From Lelliottia sp. WAP21 (lineage in GTDB: Bacteria > Pseudomonadota > Gammaproteobacteria > Enterobacterales > Enterobacteriaceae): a stretch of 64,000 bases of DNA. The DNA lies in NCBI RefSeq assembly GCF_020532665.2, contig NZ_JAIWPG020000006.1, positions 186,001 to 250,000 on the forward strand, in the 5' to 3' direction. Shown piece after piece: positions 18,857 through 30,141 of the stretch. The stretch's first letter is position 1. Each line of letters begins with the position of its first letter. The position numbers and the translations under genes were made by a program. The notes under the pieces are model-generated. The model was not told the DNA's origin. It was given only the letters and a program-made list of their open reading frames with translations, and did not search any database.

Positions 18857-19675
18857 ATGCTCGAATTATCCATAGCGCTTCCGATTAAAGTCCAGAATGG
18901 CGGGTTATTTATATCCCGGGGAACTGGACGGCATCCCTCCCGAAAACTGACCTCGTGGGAAATCATTTTTGTCGAAAAGGGGACATTAACGATCCAGGAG
19001 GAGAATCGGGTCTTCAATGTCAGCGCCGGTGAGAGTTTGCTGCTCTGGCCAAACCGACGCCACGTGGGGGTAGAGGATTTTCCGGCCGACCTGAAGTTTT
19101 ACTGGCTCCACTTTGATGTTGAACCCATGGATAATAACCACAATCATCTTGCGTTATTAGCCATTGAACAATATTGCCATGTCCATGACGCGCAATATGT
19201 TATTTCGCTGTTCCGTCAGTTTTTAAGCGAGCAGGAAAAGCTTAAACGCAGTGTGGCATTAGAGTTTATTTTGCTGTTAATTCTTCAGCAAATTGCGCAG
19301 TCGGGAGGGGTAGAAGAAAATAGTGACGAAGCGGGTGCATCAATGGCGTGGAAAGCCAAACAATTAATACTGACCAAATACCATCTGGCAATTTCCACCT
19401 CCTGGCTGGCAAAAGAATTGCACTGCAATGCCGATTATCTGGGCCGGGTTTTTCGACGCAATTTCCATTTAACCCTGACCGAAGCTATTCACCGCCAGCG
19501 TGTCAGAGCGGCTGAGAAGCTCTTACTGGATAACGCCTCTTCACTCACTGAGGTGGCAAACCGCTGCGGCTTCAATGATGTCGGTTATTTTCGGCAGATT
19601 TTTCGCAAGCATACGGGGTTAACGCCCGCCGTCTGGAAACGGCGGTACTCGAAAGAACACATCAATTCCGGTTGA
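18857..19675 (+). CDS. AraC-family regulator of the GH127/GPH operon
   Basis: Encodes 272 residues. The N-terminal cupin-like sensor (about 1-150) contains SWEIIFVEKGTLTI and NVSAGESLLLWPNRRH. The C-terminal double helix-turn-helix (about 170-265) shows the AraC signature ANRCGFNDVGYFRQIFRKHTGLTPAVWKRR. It is transcribed away from the transporter-glycosidase operon, the usual layout for a sugar-responsive activator. Its stop codon abuts that of sgbE with no spacer. Confidence 0.92.
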   Translation: MLELSIALPIKVQNGGLFISRGTGRHPSRKLTSWEIIFVEKGTLTIQEENRVFNVSAGESLLLWPNRRHVGVEDFPADLKFYWLHFDVEPMDNNHNHLALLAIEQYCHVHDAQYVISLFRQFLSEQEKLKRSVALEFILLLILQQIAQSGGVEENSDEAGASMAWKAKQLILTKYHLAISTSWLAKELHCNADYLGRVFRRNFHLTLTEAIHRQRVRAAEKLLLDNASSLTEVANRCGFNDVGYFRQIFRKHTGLTPAVWKRRYSKEHINSG

Positions 19676-20371
19676 TCACTGCCCGTAATAGGCATTTGCT
19701 CCGTGCTTACGCAGGTAATGCTTATCCAGTAAATCCTGCTGCATGGTGGGCAATTGCGGTGAGAGCTGGCGTGAGAACAACCCCATGTAAGCACACTCTT
19801 CCAGCACAACCGCATTGTGTAAGGCATCGGCGGCATCGCTGCCCCAGGCAAACGGACCATGAGAATGGACCAATACCGCCGGGATCTGCTGTGGACTCAG
19901 GTTACGCTCTTCGAAGGTTTTAATGATTACCTCCCCGGTTTGATACTCGTACTCACCCGCAATTTCCGCGTGCGTCATTTTGCGCGTGCAGGGAATATCA
20001 CCGTAGAAATAGTCAGCATGCGTGGTGCCCCAGGCGGGGAGATCCAGCCCGGCTTGCGACCAGATGGTGGCATGACGCGAGTGGGTATGCACGATACCGC
20101 CGATCTCCGGATAACGGCGGTAGAGCGCCAGATGGGTCGGGGTGTCTGAGGAGGGTTTTTTAGCCCCTTCCACCACCGTACCGCTGGCGACATCGACCAC
20201 TACCATATCTTCTGCGGTCATGACGTCGTACTCCACGCCAGAGGGTTTAATCACCATCAGGCCACGGGTGCGATCGATGGCGCTCACGTTTCCCCAGGTA
20301 AATGTCACCAGCTGGTGGGCAGGCAGCGCCAGATTTGCCGCCAGTACCTCTGCTTTTAACGTTTCTAACAT
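19676..20371 (-). CDS. sgbE: L-ribulose-5-phosphate 4-epimerase (YiaS/SgbE)
   Basis: Class II aldolase-fold epimerase of 231 residues, nearly identical to E. coli SgbE. It converts L-ribulose 5-phosphate to D-xylulose 5-phosphate, the exit of the yia pathway into the pentose phosphate pathway. The zinc ligands are in HTHSRHAT and [12 protein letters not shown], and the N-terminal block [11 protein letters not shown] binds phosphate. The start overlaps the sgbU stop by 7 nt. It is the last gene of the yiaKLX1X2PQRS operon. Confidence 0.97.
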   Translation of the reverse strand: MLETLKAEVLAANLALPAHQLVTFTWGNVSAIDRTRGLMVIKPSGVEYDVMTAEDMVVVDVASGTVVEGAKKPSSDTPTHLALYRRYPEIGGIVHTHSRHATIWSQAGLDLPAWGTTHADYFYGDIPCTRKMTHAEIAGEYEYQTGEVIIKTFEERNLSPQQIPAVLVHSHGPFAWGSDAADALHNAVVLEECAYMGLFSRQLSPQLPTMQQDLLDKHYLRKHGANAYYGQ

Positions 20372-21225
20372 GTCATGCCTCCTTCCTGCATACGGGCTTC
20401 GATCCAGCGTCGTGCCTGGATGATTTCAAGCACCGGTTCTTTTGCTTTTTCTGTCCACATCTCAATGAGAAACGCGCCGCGATAGTTGAGCTGATTCAGG
20501 GTCTTGAAAACGCCAACAAAATCGACGCAGCCCTCTCCGAAAGGCACGTCGCGGAACTGCCCAGGGCTGTCCGCTGTGACCGGTTGGGTATCCTTCAAAT
20601 GGATCGCAGCAATCCGGTCGATGCCTAATGTCAGTTCAGCGGTCACATCATTGCCCCATGCACTGAGGTTGCCGACGTCCGGATACACGCTGAACCACGG
20701 CGAGGCCAGCATCTCGTCCCACTTTTTCCACTTGCTGATAGAGTTCATAAAGGCGGTGTCCATGATCTCCACGGCCAGCATGACCTGCGCGGCGGCGGCT
20801 TGCTCCACTGCCCACGCCAGTCCCTCGGCAAAACGCTGCTGCGTCCCGGCGTCGTGCTCCTCGTAATACACGTCATAGCCTGCCAGCTGGATGGTGCGAA
20901 TGCCCAAATCGCGCGCCAGTTTGATCGCCCTGGTCATGATGGCGCGGGCGCGTTCACGCACGGCTTCATCACGGCTGCCAAACGGAAAGCGGCGGTGGGC
21001 GGACAAACAGAGAGACGGAATAGCGACGCCCGTTTCGAGCATCGCCTCTACCAGCGAGGCGCGCTGCGTGGTGCTCCAGTCCAGGCGTGACAGGCGTTCG
21101 TCGGTTTCATCTACCGACATTTCAACGAAATCAAAACAGCAGCTTTTTGCCAGAACCAGCCGCTCCGGCCAGGAGAGATCCTTTGACAACGCTTTTTCAT
21201 AAATGCCTAACGGGTGCTGACGCAT
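20365..21225 (-). CDS. sgbU: L-xylulose-5-phosphate 3-epimerase (YiaR/SgbU)
   Basis: TIM-barrel epimerase of 286 residues (286 in E. coli). It converts L-xylulose 5-phosphate to L-ribulose 5-phosphate. Metal-binding acidic and His residues sit in [33 protein letters not shown] and FLIEMWTE, the xylose-isomerase-like set. It starts [13 protein letters not shown]. It begins 2 nt after sgbH and overlaps sgbE, consistent with tight coupling. Confidence 0.97.
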   Translation of the reverse strand: MRQHPLGIYEKALSKDLSWPERLVLAKSCCFDFVEMSVDETDERLSRLDWSTTQRASLVEAMLETGVAIPSLCLSAHRRFPFGSRDEAVRERARAIMTRAIKLARDLGIRTIQLAGYDVYYEEHDAGTQQRFAEGLAWAVEQAAAAQVMLAVEIMDTAFMNSISKWKKWDEMLASPWFSVYPDVGNLSAWGNDVTAELTLGIDRIAAIHLKDTQPVTADSPGQFRDVPFGEGCVDFVGVFKTLNQLNYRGAFLIEMWTEKAKEPVLEIIQARRWIEARMQEGGMTC

Positions 21226-21227
21226 GG

Positions 21228-21881
21228 TTACTCCCCCCAGAGAGCGCGGATTTGCGCATGAAATTCCCGCGCCACCTGCGAGGGCTGCGCGGCATTTGCC
21301 AGGGCACGTCCGGCGATAAAGGCTTTAACGTTGATCTGCTGAAATAACGGCAGGTCGGCTGGCGTAATGCCGCCAGTGATGGAGAGCTGCAGGCCAATAT
21401 CCGACAGCGCTTTCATTCGGGCGAGGTCTGCCTCGCCCCACTGCTGACCGCTGGCCTGGGCATCACGTCCACGGTGATAGATGGCCTGCCTTACGCCCAG
21501 GCGATACCAGGCTCGGGCGTCGTCCAGCGTCCAGTTGCCAAACAGTTCCATCTGGATTTCGCCGCCGCGCGCCTGTGCCACCGCATGTCCTTTTTCCACC
21601 GTCGCAAGCGGCGCGGCGCAGATAATCGTCATCCAGTTTGCACCGGCATCAAACGCCTGTTGGGCAAGCGTTTCCCCGGCATCAGCCACTTTCCAGTCGG
21701 CAACGATGATTTTATCCGGACACTGCTCGCGCAGGGCGCGTATGGCATGCAACCCTTCGGTCAGGCACAGGATGGTTCCGGCTTCGACAATGTCGACGTG
21801 ATCCTGTAGCAAGGCAACGTCATGCCGTGCGGCCTTCAGACTGGTGTGGTCGAGCGCCAGCTGGAGTAATGGTCGGCTCAT
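21228..21881 (-). CDS. sgbH: 3-keto-L-gulonate-6-phosphate decarboxylase (YiaQ/SgbH)
   Basis: OMP-decarboxylase-superfamily TIM barrel of 217 residues (220 in E. coli). It decarboxylates 3-keto-L-gulonate 6-phosphate to L-xylulose 5-phosphate with Mg2+. The catalytic block [14 protein letters not shown] holds the Asp-x-Lys-x-x-Asp motif, and [13 protein letters not shown] and [10 protein letters not shown] are the substrate and phosphate loops. It overlaps lyxK by 4 nt. Confidence 0.97.
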   Translation of the reverse strand: MSRPLLQLALDHTSLKAARHDVALLQDHVDIVEAGTILCLTEGLHAIRALREQCPDKIIVADWKVADAGETLAQQAFDAGANWMTIICAAPLATVEKGHAVAQARGGEIQMELFGNWTLDDARAWYRLGVRQAIYHRGRDAQASGQQWGEADLARMKALSDIGLQLSITGGITPADLPLFQQINVKAFIAGRALANAAQPSQVAREFHAQIRALWGE

Positions 21882-23383
21882 AGGTCATGCTCCTTAATGT
21901 GGGCGTGATAGCCCTGTAATGCTGCAATCAATAACTGGTAGCGGTGATATTTGCGCTGGTAGGCCGGGTGCGCCTGCATGTCGGGTTCGATCACGCGGAT
22001 CGGGTGGTCGAGGTGATGCTGGGCGGTGCGAAAGTCGGGGAAGATCCCCGTGCCCACGAGAGCAGCAAGCGCGGCACCGGCGCAGCCCGTCTCTTCAACC
22101 TGGGGGAGTTCAATCGCCAGTCCACTCACGTCCGCCAGCATCTGCATCCAGACGTCAGAGTGCGTCGGGCCACCCGTCACGCGGAGCGTCCGCACGTGGG
22201 TAAAGCGTTCCAGCATGCGGTTAAGGTGGGTCATGTGGCTGAACACCACCCCTTCGTAAACCGCCTGCAGCAGATGTGCGCGGGTGTGTATCGCCTGCAT
22301 CCCATAAAAGCCGCTGGTCATTTCAAGCCCGGCGTTGCTGCCGTAGAGAAACGGCAGAAAGAGCACTTCGCTTTCGGCTTTTGGCACGCTGGCAACAGCC
22401 TGGTTAATCTCCTCGAACGACAGATCTCCCCATTGCGCCGTCAGCCATTCGAGGTTGCCCGACGAGGTGGGGCTGGCTTCGTGCACAATGTATTGCTGCG
22501 GATGAACATAGCGACCATAGACATACGGGAAGGGTTCATTGTCGCGCAGACCGTCGGCCAGGCCGCTGGTGACGGCCCAGGTGCCCATCACCGCATTGAG
22601 CGTGTGTTCATCCTGCAGGCCGGCGCAAAGTGCGGTGGAAACCACATCAAACAGACCGCCTGCAACGGGCGTACCCGCCGCGAGACCGGTCAATGCGGCT
22701 GCCTGAGCGGTGATTTCCCCGCAAATTTCTGCTGAACCGACAACGGGTGGCAAAGCGTCGTCAATTTCATTAATACCCAGCCAACGGGTGAGCTGTGGAT
22801 CGTATTGACCGGTGCGCATGTTGTAGAGGTTAGACTCGGAGATATTGCTCTCTTCGCAGCCTTTCTTTCCGGTCAGACACCAGCGCAGGTAGTCATGCGC
22901 CATCAACACGCAGCCAATCTGCTGATACCGCTGCGGTTCGTTCTCTTTTACCCAGCGCAGAAGTGAAGCCGGGTGCCCCGTCCACAGCGTCTGGCGGGTA
23001 TGCGGATACAGTTTTGCGGGGATCCCGTCCTGCTGCCACCGCTGCACAATCGCCAGTGCGCGCCTGTCTGAGGAGAGCATCGCATTGCCCAGCGGCTGGT
23101 CATTTTTATCCAGAAGGAATAACCCTTTGCCCTGAGCCGAGATACCTACGCCTTTGATCTGCTCGCCGCTAACGTTGGCCTGTTTCAACAGCCTGGCGAC
23201 AGTGGTGTGGCAATGTTGCCAGAGTGAGTGCATATCCCGTTCGGCGTAGCCCGGACGCGGGCTGAGCGTGGCGACGGCGCGACGCTCAATACAGACTTCT
23301 TTTCCCTGGCGGGTGTATAAACCGGCTTTGAGATAGGTACCACCACAATCGATACCCAGCCAGAAGGATGCTTTTTTGGTCAT
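21878..23383 (-). CDS. lyxK: L-xylulose / 3-keto-L-gulonate kinase (YiaP/LyxK)
   Basis: FGGY-family kinase of 501 residues (498 in E. coli). It phosphorylates L-xylulose and 3-keto-L-gulonate. LGIDCGGTYLKAGLY at residues 8-22 is the ATP phosphate loop, and GGLFDVVSTAL contains the catalytic Asp. RVTGGPTHSDVWMQMLADV is the C-terminal FGGY signature. It lies inside the yia operon, 48 nt after yiaX2, and the spacer contains a GC-rich palindrome. Confidence 0.97.
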   Translation of the reverse strand: MTKKASFWLGIDCGGTYLKAGLYTRQGKEVCIERRAVATLSPRPGYAERDMHSLWQHCHTTVARLLKQANVSGEQIKGVGISAQGKGLFLLDKNDQPLGNAMLSSDRRALAIVQRWQQDGIPAKLYPHTRQTLWTGHPASLLRWVKENEPQRYQQIGCVLMAHDYLRWCLTGKKGCEESNISESNLYNMRTGQYDPQLTRWLGINEIDDALPPVVGSAEICGEITAQAAALTGLAAGTPVAGGLFDVVSTALCAGLQDEHTLNAVMGTWAVTSGLADGLRDNEPFPYVYGRYVHPQQYIVHEASPTSSGNLEWLTAQWGDLSFEEINQAVASVPKAESEVLFLPFLYGSNAGLEMTSGFYGMQAIHTRAHLLQAVYEGVVFSHMTHLNRMLERFTHVRTLRVTGGPTHSDVWMQMLADVSGLAIELPQVEETGCAGAALAALVGTGIFPDFRTAQHHLDHPIRVIEPDMQAHPAYQRKYHRYQLLIAALQGYHAHIKEHDL

Positions 23384-23404
23384 CGTTGACTCTCTTGTCT
23401 GACT

Positions 23405-23424
23405 CCCTCTCCCGGGGGAGAGGG
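23405..23424. repeat. Palindromic intergenic element, copy 1
   Basis: CCCTCTCCC-GG-GGGAGAGGG: 9-bp arms, 7 nt beyond the stop of the minus-strand gene yiaX2 and before lyxK. Related elements lie at 30142-30168 and 56829-56856. It may modulate expression between the transporter and enzyme halves of the operon, for example as an mRNA-stability hairpin. Confidence 0.7.
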
Positions 23425-23431
23425 CAGAGCA

Positions 23432-24751
23432 TCAGGCCGCGTGCTTTTGCGGATTCACCGTGGCGTGACGGTCCGATCCGGCATCGCACCTGGCGGGTAA
23501 CAGCAGGGCCAGAATGGACGCCAGCGCCAGTGACACCGCCAGGCAGTAAACACCGGCATCTTTGCTGTACAGGGTGATCAATACCCCGACCGCATAAGGG
23601 CCGCAGAAACCGCCGAGATTGCCCAGGGCGTTAATCACGCCGCGTGCACCTCCCGCCATCTCGGCACTGAACAGACGCGCCGGAATGGTCCAGAACACGC
23701 CTGCTGCCGATTGCAGGAAGAAGCCACAGCCCACGAGTGCGGCATAGGCCAGCCAGATGTTTTCTTTCAGCGCCACCGAGAGGAACATGCACAGGGCGAA
23801 GCCGATGAGCGGCAGGGAGACGAACAGCTTGCGTTTGCCGGTACGATCGGACAGCGTGGAGAATAAGAACATGCCCGCTATGGCACCGATATAAGGCAGC
23901 ACGGCCAGCATCCCTACCTGGCCCATACTGGAATGGGTGAGCTCTTTCAGAATGGTGGGCAGCCACAGGGTGTAGCCGTATATTCCGGTCTGATAAAAGA
24001 AATTTAACGCGATCAACTGCCACATGGTTTTGTCAGAGAGCACCGCGCCCAGCGAAGCATTGATGACCTCTTTACCGGCAATCGCCCGCTGCTCTGCGGC
24101 AAGCGTTTCAATCAGATAGTTTTTTTCTGCCTCTGAGATCCATTTGGCTTCCTGCGGCCGGTCATAGATGGTATTGACCCACAGCACCAGCACTACGATG
24201 GACAGCAATCCTTCGATGATGAACAGCCAGCGCCAGTCGAGGGCCGTAATGATCCAGCCGGAGAGTGGGGCGGTGATGATCCCCGCAATCGGCACGAACA
24301 TGATCACAATGGCATTTGCGCGTCCACGTTCGGCATCCGGGAACCAGTTGCTTACCATGGTGAGCACCACGGGTAACATGCCCCCTTCCGCCACCCCGAG
24401 TAAAAAGCGCAATACCAGCAACTGATACTGGCTGGTGACAAGCCCTGTGAGCACGGAGATGACTGCCCAGGCGACCAGCGACCAGCCGATGAATTTCTTG
24501 CCGCTACCGTGAACGGCAATCTTGCCGCCCGGCACCTGCAGGAACAGATAACCAATAAAAAATATCCCCCCCGCCAGACCGGCCATAGTGGCGGTGATCC
24601 CCAATTCCTCATCCATACCGCCGGGCATCGCAAAAGCAATATTCACGCGATCCATATAAGAAATAATGCAGGCGATAAGAATGGGGGGGATTATTCTTAA
24701 CCAGCGTTGACGCGGAATATCCGCATGTAGAGCATCAGAAGAAGTATTCAT
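23432..24751 (-). CDS. yiaX2: MFS anion:cation symporter YiaX2
   Basis: Inner-membrane permease of 439 residues with about 12 hydrophobic segments, of the ACS (sugar acid/phthalate) branch: SYMDRVNIAFAMPGG near residue 33 and YNRPQEAKW-like loop DRPQEAKWIS near 195. In Klebsiella the yiaX1 and yiaX2 genes stand where E. coli has the TRAP transporter yiaMNO; the same arrangement is seen here, so this permease probably brings in the sugar-acid substrate of the pathway (2,3-diketo-L-gulonate or a related ascorbate product). Confidence 0.88.
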   Translation of the reverse strand: MNTSSDALHADIPRQRWLRIIPPILIACIISYMDRVNIAFAMPGGMDEELGITATMAGLAGGIFFIGYLFLQVPGGKIAVHGSGKKFIGWSLVAWAVISVLTGLVTSQYQLLVLRFLLGVAEGGMLPVVLTMVSNWFPDAERGRANAIVIMFVPIAGIITAPLSGWIITALDWRWLFIIEGLLSIVVLVLWVNTIYDRPQEAKWISEAEKNYLIETLAAEQRAIAGKEVINASLGAVLSDKTMWQLIALNFFYQTGIYGYTLWLPTILKELTHSSMGQVGMLAVLPYIGAIAGMFLFSTLSDRTGKRKLFVSLPLIGFALCMFLSVALKENIWLAYAALVGCGFFLQSAAGVFWTIPARLFSAEMAGGARGVINALGNLGGFCGPYAVGVLITLYSKDAGVYCLAVSLALASILALLLPARCDAGSDRHATVNPQKHAA

Positions 24752-24806
24752 AATTTATGTCTCGTTAATGTATCTGGAGGTGTAACGAAATTATGTTTTA
24801 TTATTT

Positions 24807-25727
24807 TTATGCTTTTATCAGGTTGCTAATGCCGTCGCGCAAAATAGCGATGCGATGGCTGACGTCAGCATTAGCATTTATTTCCAGTAATTTGATACCG
24901 GAGAATTTCAAGGTTGCGGCGCTGGCCGCAGTAAACAGTTCGCTGACATGTTCCGTCGTCATTAAACTTTCAGGGCAGAACGAAGAAAAGGGCGCGTGAA
25001 GATCCTGCCACTCTCCGTACTCCCCGGTTGCGGTCGTGCCTGAGAACATCAGTGCGCCCAGTTTGCCGGCGCTGACGGCAGCATTAACATGTTGCACCGG
25101 CAAGGCGGTGTTGCGACCTTCAATTGCCGACCGCGCCCAGTTAATGCAGATACTGATGTCCGTTTCACGGATGACTTCCAGGACCTGCTCCAGGGGTAGA
25201 AAGCCCTTGCGCGGTGCGCTTCCCGTCATCGCATCGCAATGTTCAAGAATGAGATCGCAGGGCCAGTCCCAGGCGGCAATCTCGTTTATTGAGCGAGCAA
25301 ACGCGTCCGTGGCCTGGGCTACGGACGCGTTGTCCGCTTGCGGCGCCGCCTGCATTTCGAGCGCAATGACTTTGCCAGGGAAACGGGTATTTATCGCTGA
25401 GACTTTTTGCAGGAGATGCCGATAAAATTCCACGCTTTCACGACGCTGCGCTTCATCCGCTGAGGCCAGGCCAAAACCGCCGTTGCTGCCCCGCCGACGC
25501 ATGGTTTCCATCACCGCTGTTGCGACGATGCGCCACTCTCCCGGGGTGTGGCGAAACAGCCAGTCATCCCCATACGGATGAATATTTTCCAGTATGGGTT
25601 GTTCAATGCCGCGCACGTGTGGGGTGTCGGCAAGTTCACGCCAGAAATGGGCCTCTTCTTGTTCCCCTCTCTGATGAAACGACGGTGCGCAGGGGTACGC
25701 ACCAATAATAAAATCGGTGTGAGTCAT
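24807..25727 (-). CDS. yiaX1: DUF4862 family protein YiaX1
   Basis: Encodes 306 cytosolic residues of a family without a proven reaction. Blocks such as [37 protein letters not shown] and [10 protein letters not shown] alternate strand and helix in the way of a TIM barrel, and the acidic and His residues resemble those of sugar isomerase-epimerases. AGGAA precedes the start. It sits between yiaL and yiaX2 in the operon. In Klebsiella the yiaKLX1X2PQRS set is needed for aerobic ascorbate growth; the step done by YiaX1 is open. Confidence 0.85.
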   Translation of the reverse strand: MTHTDFIIGAYPCAPSFHQRGEQEEAHFWRELADTPHVRGIEQPILENIHPYGDDWLFRHTPGEWRIVATAVMETMRRRGSNGGFGLASADEAQRRESVEFYRHLLQKVSAINTRFPGKVIALEMQAAPQADNASVAQATDAFARSINEIAAWDWPCDLILEHCDAMTGSAPRKGFLPLEQVLEVIRETDISICINWARSAIEGRNTALPVQHVNAAVSAGKLGALMFSGTTATGEYGEWQDLHAPFSSFCPESLMTTEHVSELFTAASAATLKFSGIKLLEINANADVSHRIAILRDGISNLIKA

Positions 25728-25753
25728 TTCGCATTCCTGTTTATTTTATCGTT

Positions 25754-27231
<1,478 letters not shown>

Positions 27232-27294
27232 CCCTGGTCTCCTGAATATATGGCGGGCATGTGTGTGCTTTTTTATCGCTAAATTTCACTATGC

Positions 27295-27307
27295 GAAATC
27301 ACATTTC
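27295..27307. promoter_or_regulatory. Candidate YiaJ operator
   Basis: GAAAT-CAC-ATTTC is a 13-bp inverted repeat in the 209-bp yiaK-yiaJ divergent region, about 65 bp before yiaK. IclR-family repressors favour such GAAA/TTTC dyads, and E. coli YiaJ represses the operon from this region. A second TTTC-N7-GAAA pair overlaps it to the left. Confidence 0.45.
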
Positions 27308-27440
27308 AAATATAGCGATCAATTTTTGCCAGATCAACGACATTCATGTTTTTCAAAATCGATTAAAATCAATGGATTGTGATTTTTCTGTTGAGATCGT
27401 GAACTGAACCACACTTTGCGCTACCATCAGGGTGCGATTA

Positions 27441-28277
27441 ATGGAGAGCAATTTGATGAGCATGAAAGAGAGCGAAACGACGCAAGAAAAAGAGAGGCCA
27501 GCAGGCAGCCAGAGCTTGTTTCGCGGCCTGATGCTGATTGAAATACTGAGTAACTATCCAAACGGTTGTCCGCTTGCACATTTATCTGAACTTGCCGGGC
27601 TAAACAAAAGCACCGTGCATCGACTGTTACAGGGGTTGCAGTCGTGTGGCTACGTGACGCCAGCGCCTGCGGCAGGCAGCTATCGGCTGACCACAAAATT
27701 TATCGCGGTTGGGCAGAAGGCCCTGTCATCACTGAATATTATCCACGTGGCGGCGCCGCACCTTGAAACGCTGAATCTGGTCACGGGCGAAACCGTGAAC
27801 TTTTCCAGCCGGGAAGACGATCACGCGATCCTGATTTATAAGCTTGAGCCGACGACGGGCATGCTGCGTACGCGAGCCTATATCGGCCAACACATGCCGC
27901 TGTATTGCTCGGCCATGGGTAAGATTTACATGGCGTTCGGTCATCAGGATTATGTGGAAAGTTACTGGCAGAGCCACCAGGACATTATTCAACCGCTCAC
28001 CCGTAACACCATCACTGAACTGAGTGCAATGTACGATGAGCTGGCCGAAATTCGTCAGCGCAGCATGGCGATGGACAAAGAAGAAAACGAGCTGGGCGTC
28101 TCCTGTATTGCGGTACCGGTGTTTGATATTCATGGCCGCGTGCCGTACGCCATCTCGATTTCCTTATCGACATCGCGTATGAAGCAGGTGGGCGAAAAGA
28201 ATTTGCTTAAACCTCTGCGTGAGACGGCGGACGCCATTTCGCGCGAACTGGGATTTACTGTCCGATCGGAGTCGTGA
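27441..28277 (+). CDS. yiaJ: IclR-family repressor of the yia operon
   Basis: Regulator of about 278 residues (282 in E. coli; also called PlaR). N-terminal winged helix at about residues 27-75 (LAHLSELAGLNKSTVHRLLQGL), then the IclR ligand domain with TGETVNFSSRED and ELGVSCIAVPVFD. Several starts are possible: GTG 27432, ATG 27441 (AGGG at 8 nt) and ATG 27456 (GGAG at 9 nt); 27441 gives a length closest to E. coli. It is divergent from yiaK and its stop directly abuts the ysaA start. Confidence 0.95.
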   Translation: MESNLMSMKESETTQEKERPAGSQSLFRGLMLIEILSNYPNGCPLAHLSELAGLNKSTVHRLLQGLQSCGYVTPAPAAGSYRLTTKFIAVGQKALSSLNIIHVAAPHLETLNLVTGETVNFSSREDDHAILIYKLEPTTGMLRTRAYIGQHMPLYCSAMGKIYMAFGHQDYVESYWQSHQDIIQPLTRNTITELSAMYDELAEIRQRSMAMDKEENELGVSCIAVPVFDIHGRVPYAISISLSTSRMKQVGEKNLLKPLRETADAISRELGFTVRSES

Positions 28278-28742
28278 ATGAATCACTTTATCATGGCAGA
28301 TCCAACGAAATGCATAGGCTGTCGCACCTGCGAAGTGGCCTGCGTTGTCGCTCATCAGGACAAGCAGGATTGCGCCACGGTTTCTCAGTTTGCCTCGCGG
28401 ATTCGGGTCGTGAAGGGCGGGGCGTTTACCACTGCAGTGGCCTGCCATCAGTGTGAAGATGCGCCCTGTGCCAGTGCGTGCCCAACGCGGGCAATAGGCC
28501 TTCAGTCAGGGGCCTGGTGCGTGGACCAGGCGCGCTGTATTGGCTGCAAAAGCTGCATGGTAGCGTGTCCGTTCGGCGCGATGCAGGTCGAATGGGCAGA
28601 GGAGAAGGTGCAGGCGTTAAAATGCGATCTGTGTACGTATCGCGAGGAGGGCCCGGCTTGTGTGGCGGCTTGTCCGACCCACGCATTACGCCGGGTGGAC
28701 CCCGCCAGATTACGCGCTGAACGCCTGCATAATCTGGCGTAA
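28278..28742 (+). CDS. ysaA: 4Fe-4S ferredoxin-type protein YsaA
   Basis: HydN-like electron carrier of 154 residues (157 in E. coli). Four Cys groups are visible: CIGCRTCEVAC, CEDAPCASACP, CIGCKSCMVACP and CDLC with CVAACP, enough for four [4Fe-4S] clusters. No signal peptide or twin-arginine motif. The ATG follows the yiaJ stop without a spacer, so it is probably co-transcribed with yiaJ. Its redox partner is not encoded nearby. Confidence 0.94.
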   Translation: MNHFIMADPTKCIGCRTCEVACVVAHQDKQDCATVSQFASRIRVVKGGAFTTAVACHQCEDAPCASACPTRAIGLQSGAWCVDQARCIGCKSCMVACPFGAMQVEWAEEKVQALKCDLCTYREEGPACVAACPTHALRRVDPARLRAERLHNLA

Positions 28743-28746
28743 ACCG

Positions 28747-30003
28747 TTATAGATCGCCTTCACGCCAGGCTCGTTCAACTTCTTCGGCGAGAATTTTCAC
28801 GCCCGCTTCGATTTTCTCCGGGTCCGGCACGTAGTTCATGCGCATACATTGATGCGTGTGCGGCCAGGGTTTGTCGAGACCCGGGAAGAAATAGTCTCCC
28901 GGTACCATCAGTACACCGCGTTTTTTCAGGCGCTGGTAGAGCAGCTCGGTAGAGATCGGCAGGTCTTTAAACCAGAGCCAGAGGAAGATGGCGCCTTCCG
29001 GTTTATGAATCAGGCAGCGTTCTTCGGGCAAATAGCGGCGAAGCGTCGCGATAGTTTCCTGAACACGCTGATAATAGAACGGTTTAATCACGTCGTTTGA
29101 CAGGCGTAGCAGATCGTTACGCTTAATCATTTCACACATCATTGCCGGGCCCATCCCCCCTGGTGCCAGGCTGATAATGCCGTTCATGTTGGTGATGGCG
29201 GTGATGATTTTTTCATTGGCAATAATGATGCCGCAGCGACTGCCTGGCAGGCCGAGCTTTGACAGGCTCATACACAGCACAATGTTTGGGTTCCACAGCG
29301 GCCGCGCTTCGCTAAAAATAATGCCCGGGAAAGGGACACCGTAGGCATTATCAATGACCAGCGGGATGCCGTTCTGGTTCGCCAGCGCATCGAGTTTTAT
29401 CAACTCTTCATCGGTGATCACGTTGCCCGTAGGGTTAGTAGGGCGCGATACGCAGATCATGCCCGTCTCTTCGCCAATGTGCAGATGTTCAAAATCGACG
29501 TGATATTTGAACTGGCCCTCTGGCAGCAGCTCGATGTTCGGGCGCGCGGAGACAAACAGATCTTCTTCCAGACCGGAATCGGCGTAGCCAATATATTCAG
29601 GCGCGAGAGGGAAGAGCACTTTTTTGGTGGTGCCGTCGGCGCGACGTCCGGCGAAGAGATTAAACAAGTAGAAAAATGCGCTCTGACTGCCATTTGTCAG
29701 TGCAATATTCTGCGGTTCGATATCCCAACCCAGCTCCTCACGCAGCATGCCGGCGAGCAGAGAGAGAAGCGCTGTTTTCCCCTGTGGACCGTCATAGTTG
29801 CACAGTGCCTCGGTGAGGCTGCCGTTTTGCAGCATCTCTGCCAGCAGGTTCTGGAAGTATTCGTTCATCTCCGGAATTTGTGCCGGGTTACCGCCGCCGA
29901 GCATGATTGCGCCCGGTGTGCGCAGCCCGTCGTTAAGGTCCTCCATCAGGCGTGTAATACCTGAATGGCGGGTGAATTTATCGCCGAAAAGTGAAAAGGT
30001 CAT
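28747..30003 (-). CDS. avtA: Valine--pyruvate aminotransferase
   Basis: PLP transaminase C of 418 residues (417 in E. coli). It exchanges amino groups between valine and pyruvate, linking alanine and valine synthesis. Fold type I blocks are clear: NYDGPQGKTALLSLLAGML, ALTNGSQSAFFYLFN, VIDNAYGVPFPG and the PLP lysine in MSLSKLGLPGSRCG. It converges on ysaA with a 4-nt gap and is followed upstream by a hairpin shared with the end of malS. Confidence 0.97.
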   Translation of the reverse strand: MTFSLFGDKFTRHSGITRLMEDLNDGLRTPGAIMLGGGNPAQIPEMNEYFQNLLAEMLQNGSLTEALCNYDGPQGKTALLSLLAGMLREELGWDIEPQNIALTNGSQSAFFYLFNLFAGRRADGTTKKVLFPLAPEYIGYADSGLEEDLFVSARPNIELLPEGQFKYHVDFEHLHIGEETGMICVSRPTNPTGNVITDEELIKLDALANQNGIPLVIDNAYGVPFPGIIFSEARPLWNPNIVLCMSLSKLGLPGSRCGIIIANEKIITAITNMNGIISLAPGGMGPAMMCEMIKRNDLLRLSNDVIKPFYYQRVQETIATLRRYLPEERCLIHKPEGAIFLWLWFKDLPISTELLYQRLKKRGVLMVPGDYFFPGLDKPWPHTHQCMRMNYVPDPEKIEAGVKILAEEVERAWREGDL

Positions 30004-30141
30004 AACAGGTGATCTATCGTGCTTATTCTAAGAGTGGGTCACCATAACGCGGCAGATGCGCGGGTGCAAATGAGGAAAAGCGAGGCGGGTTATTGTTAAA
30101 TGTTATGGATTGCTGATTAAGCAGTCGATCATTCCGTCAGG

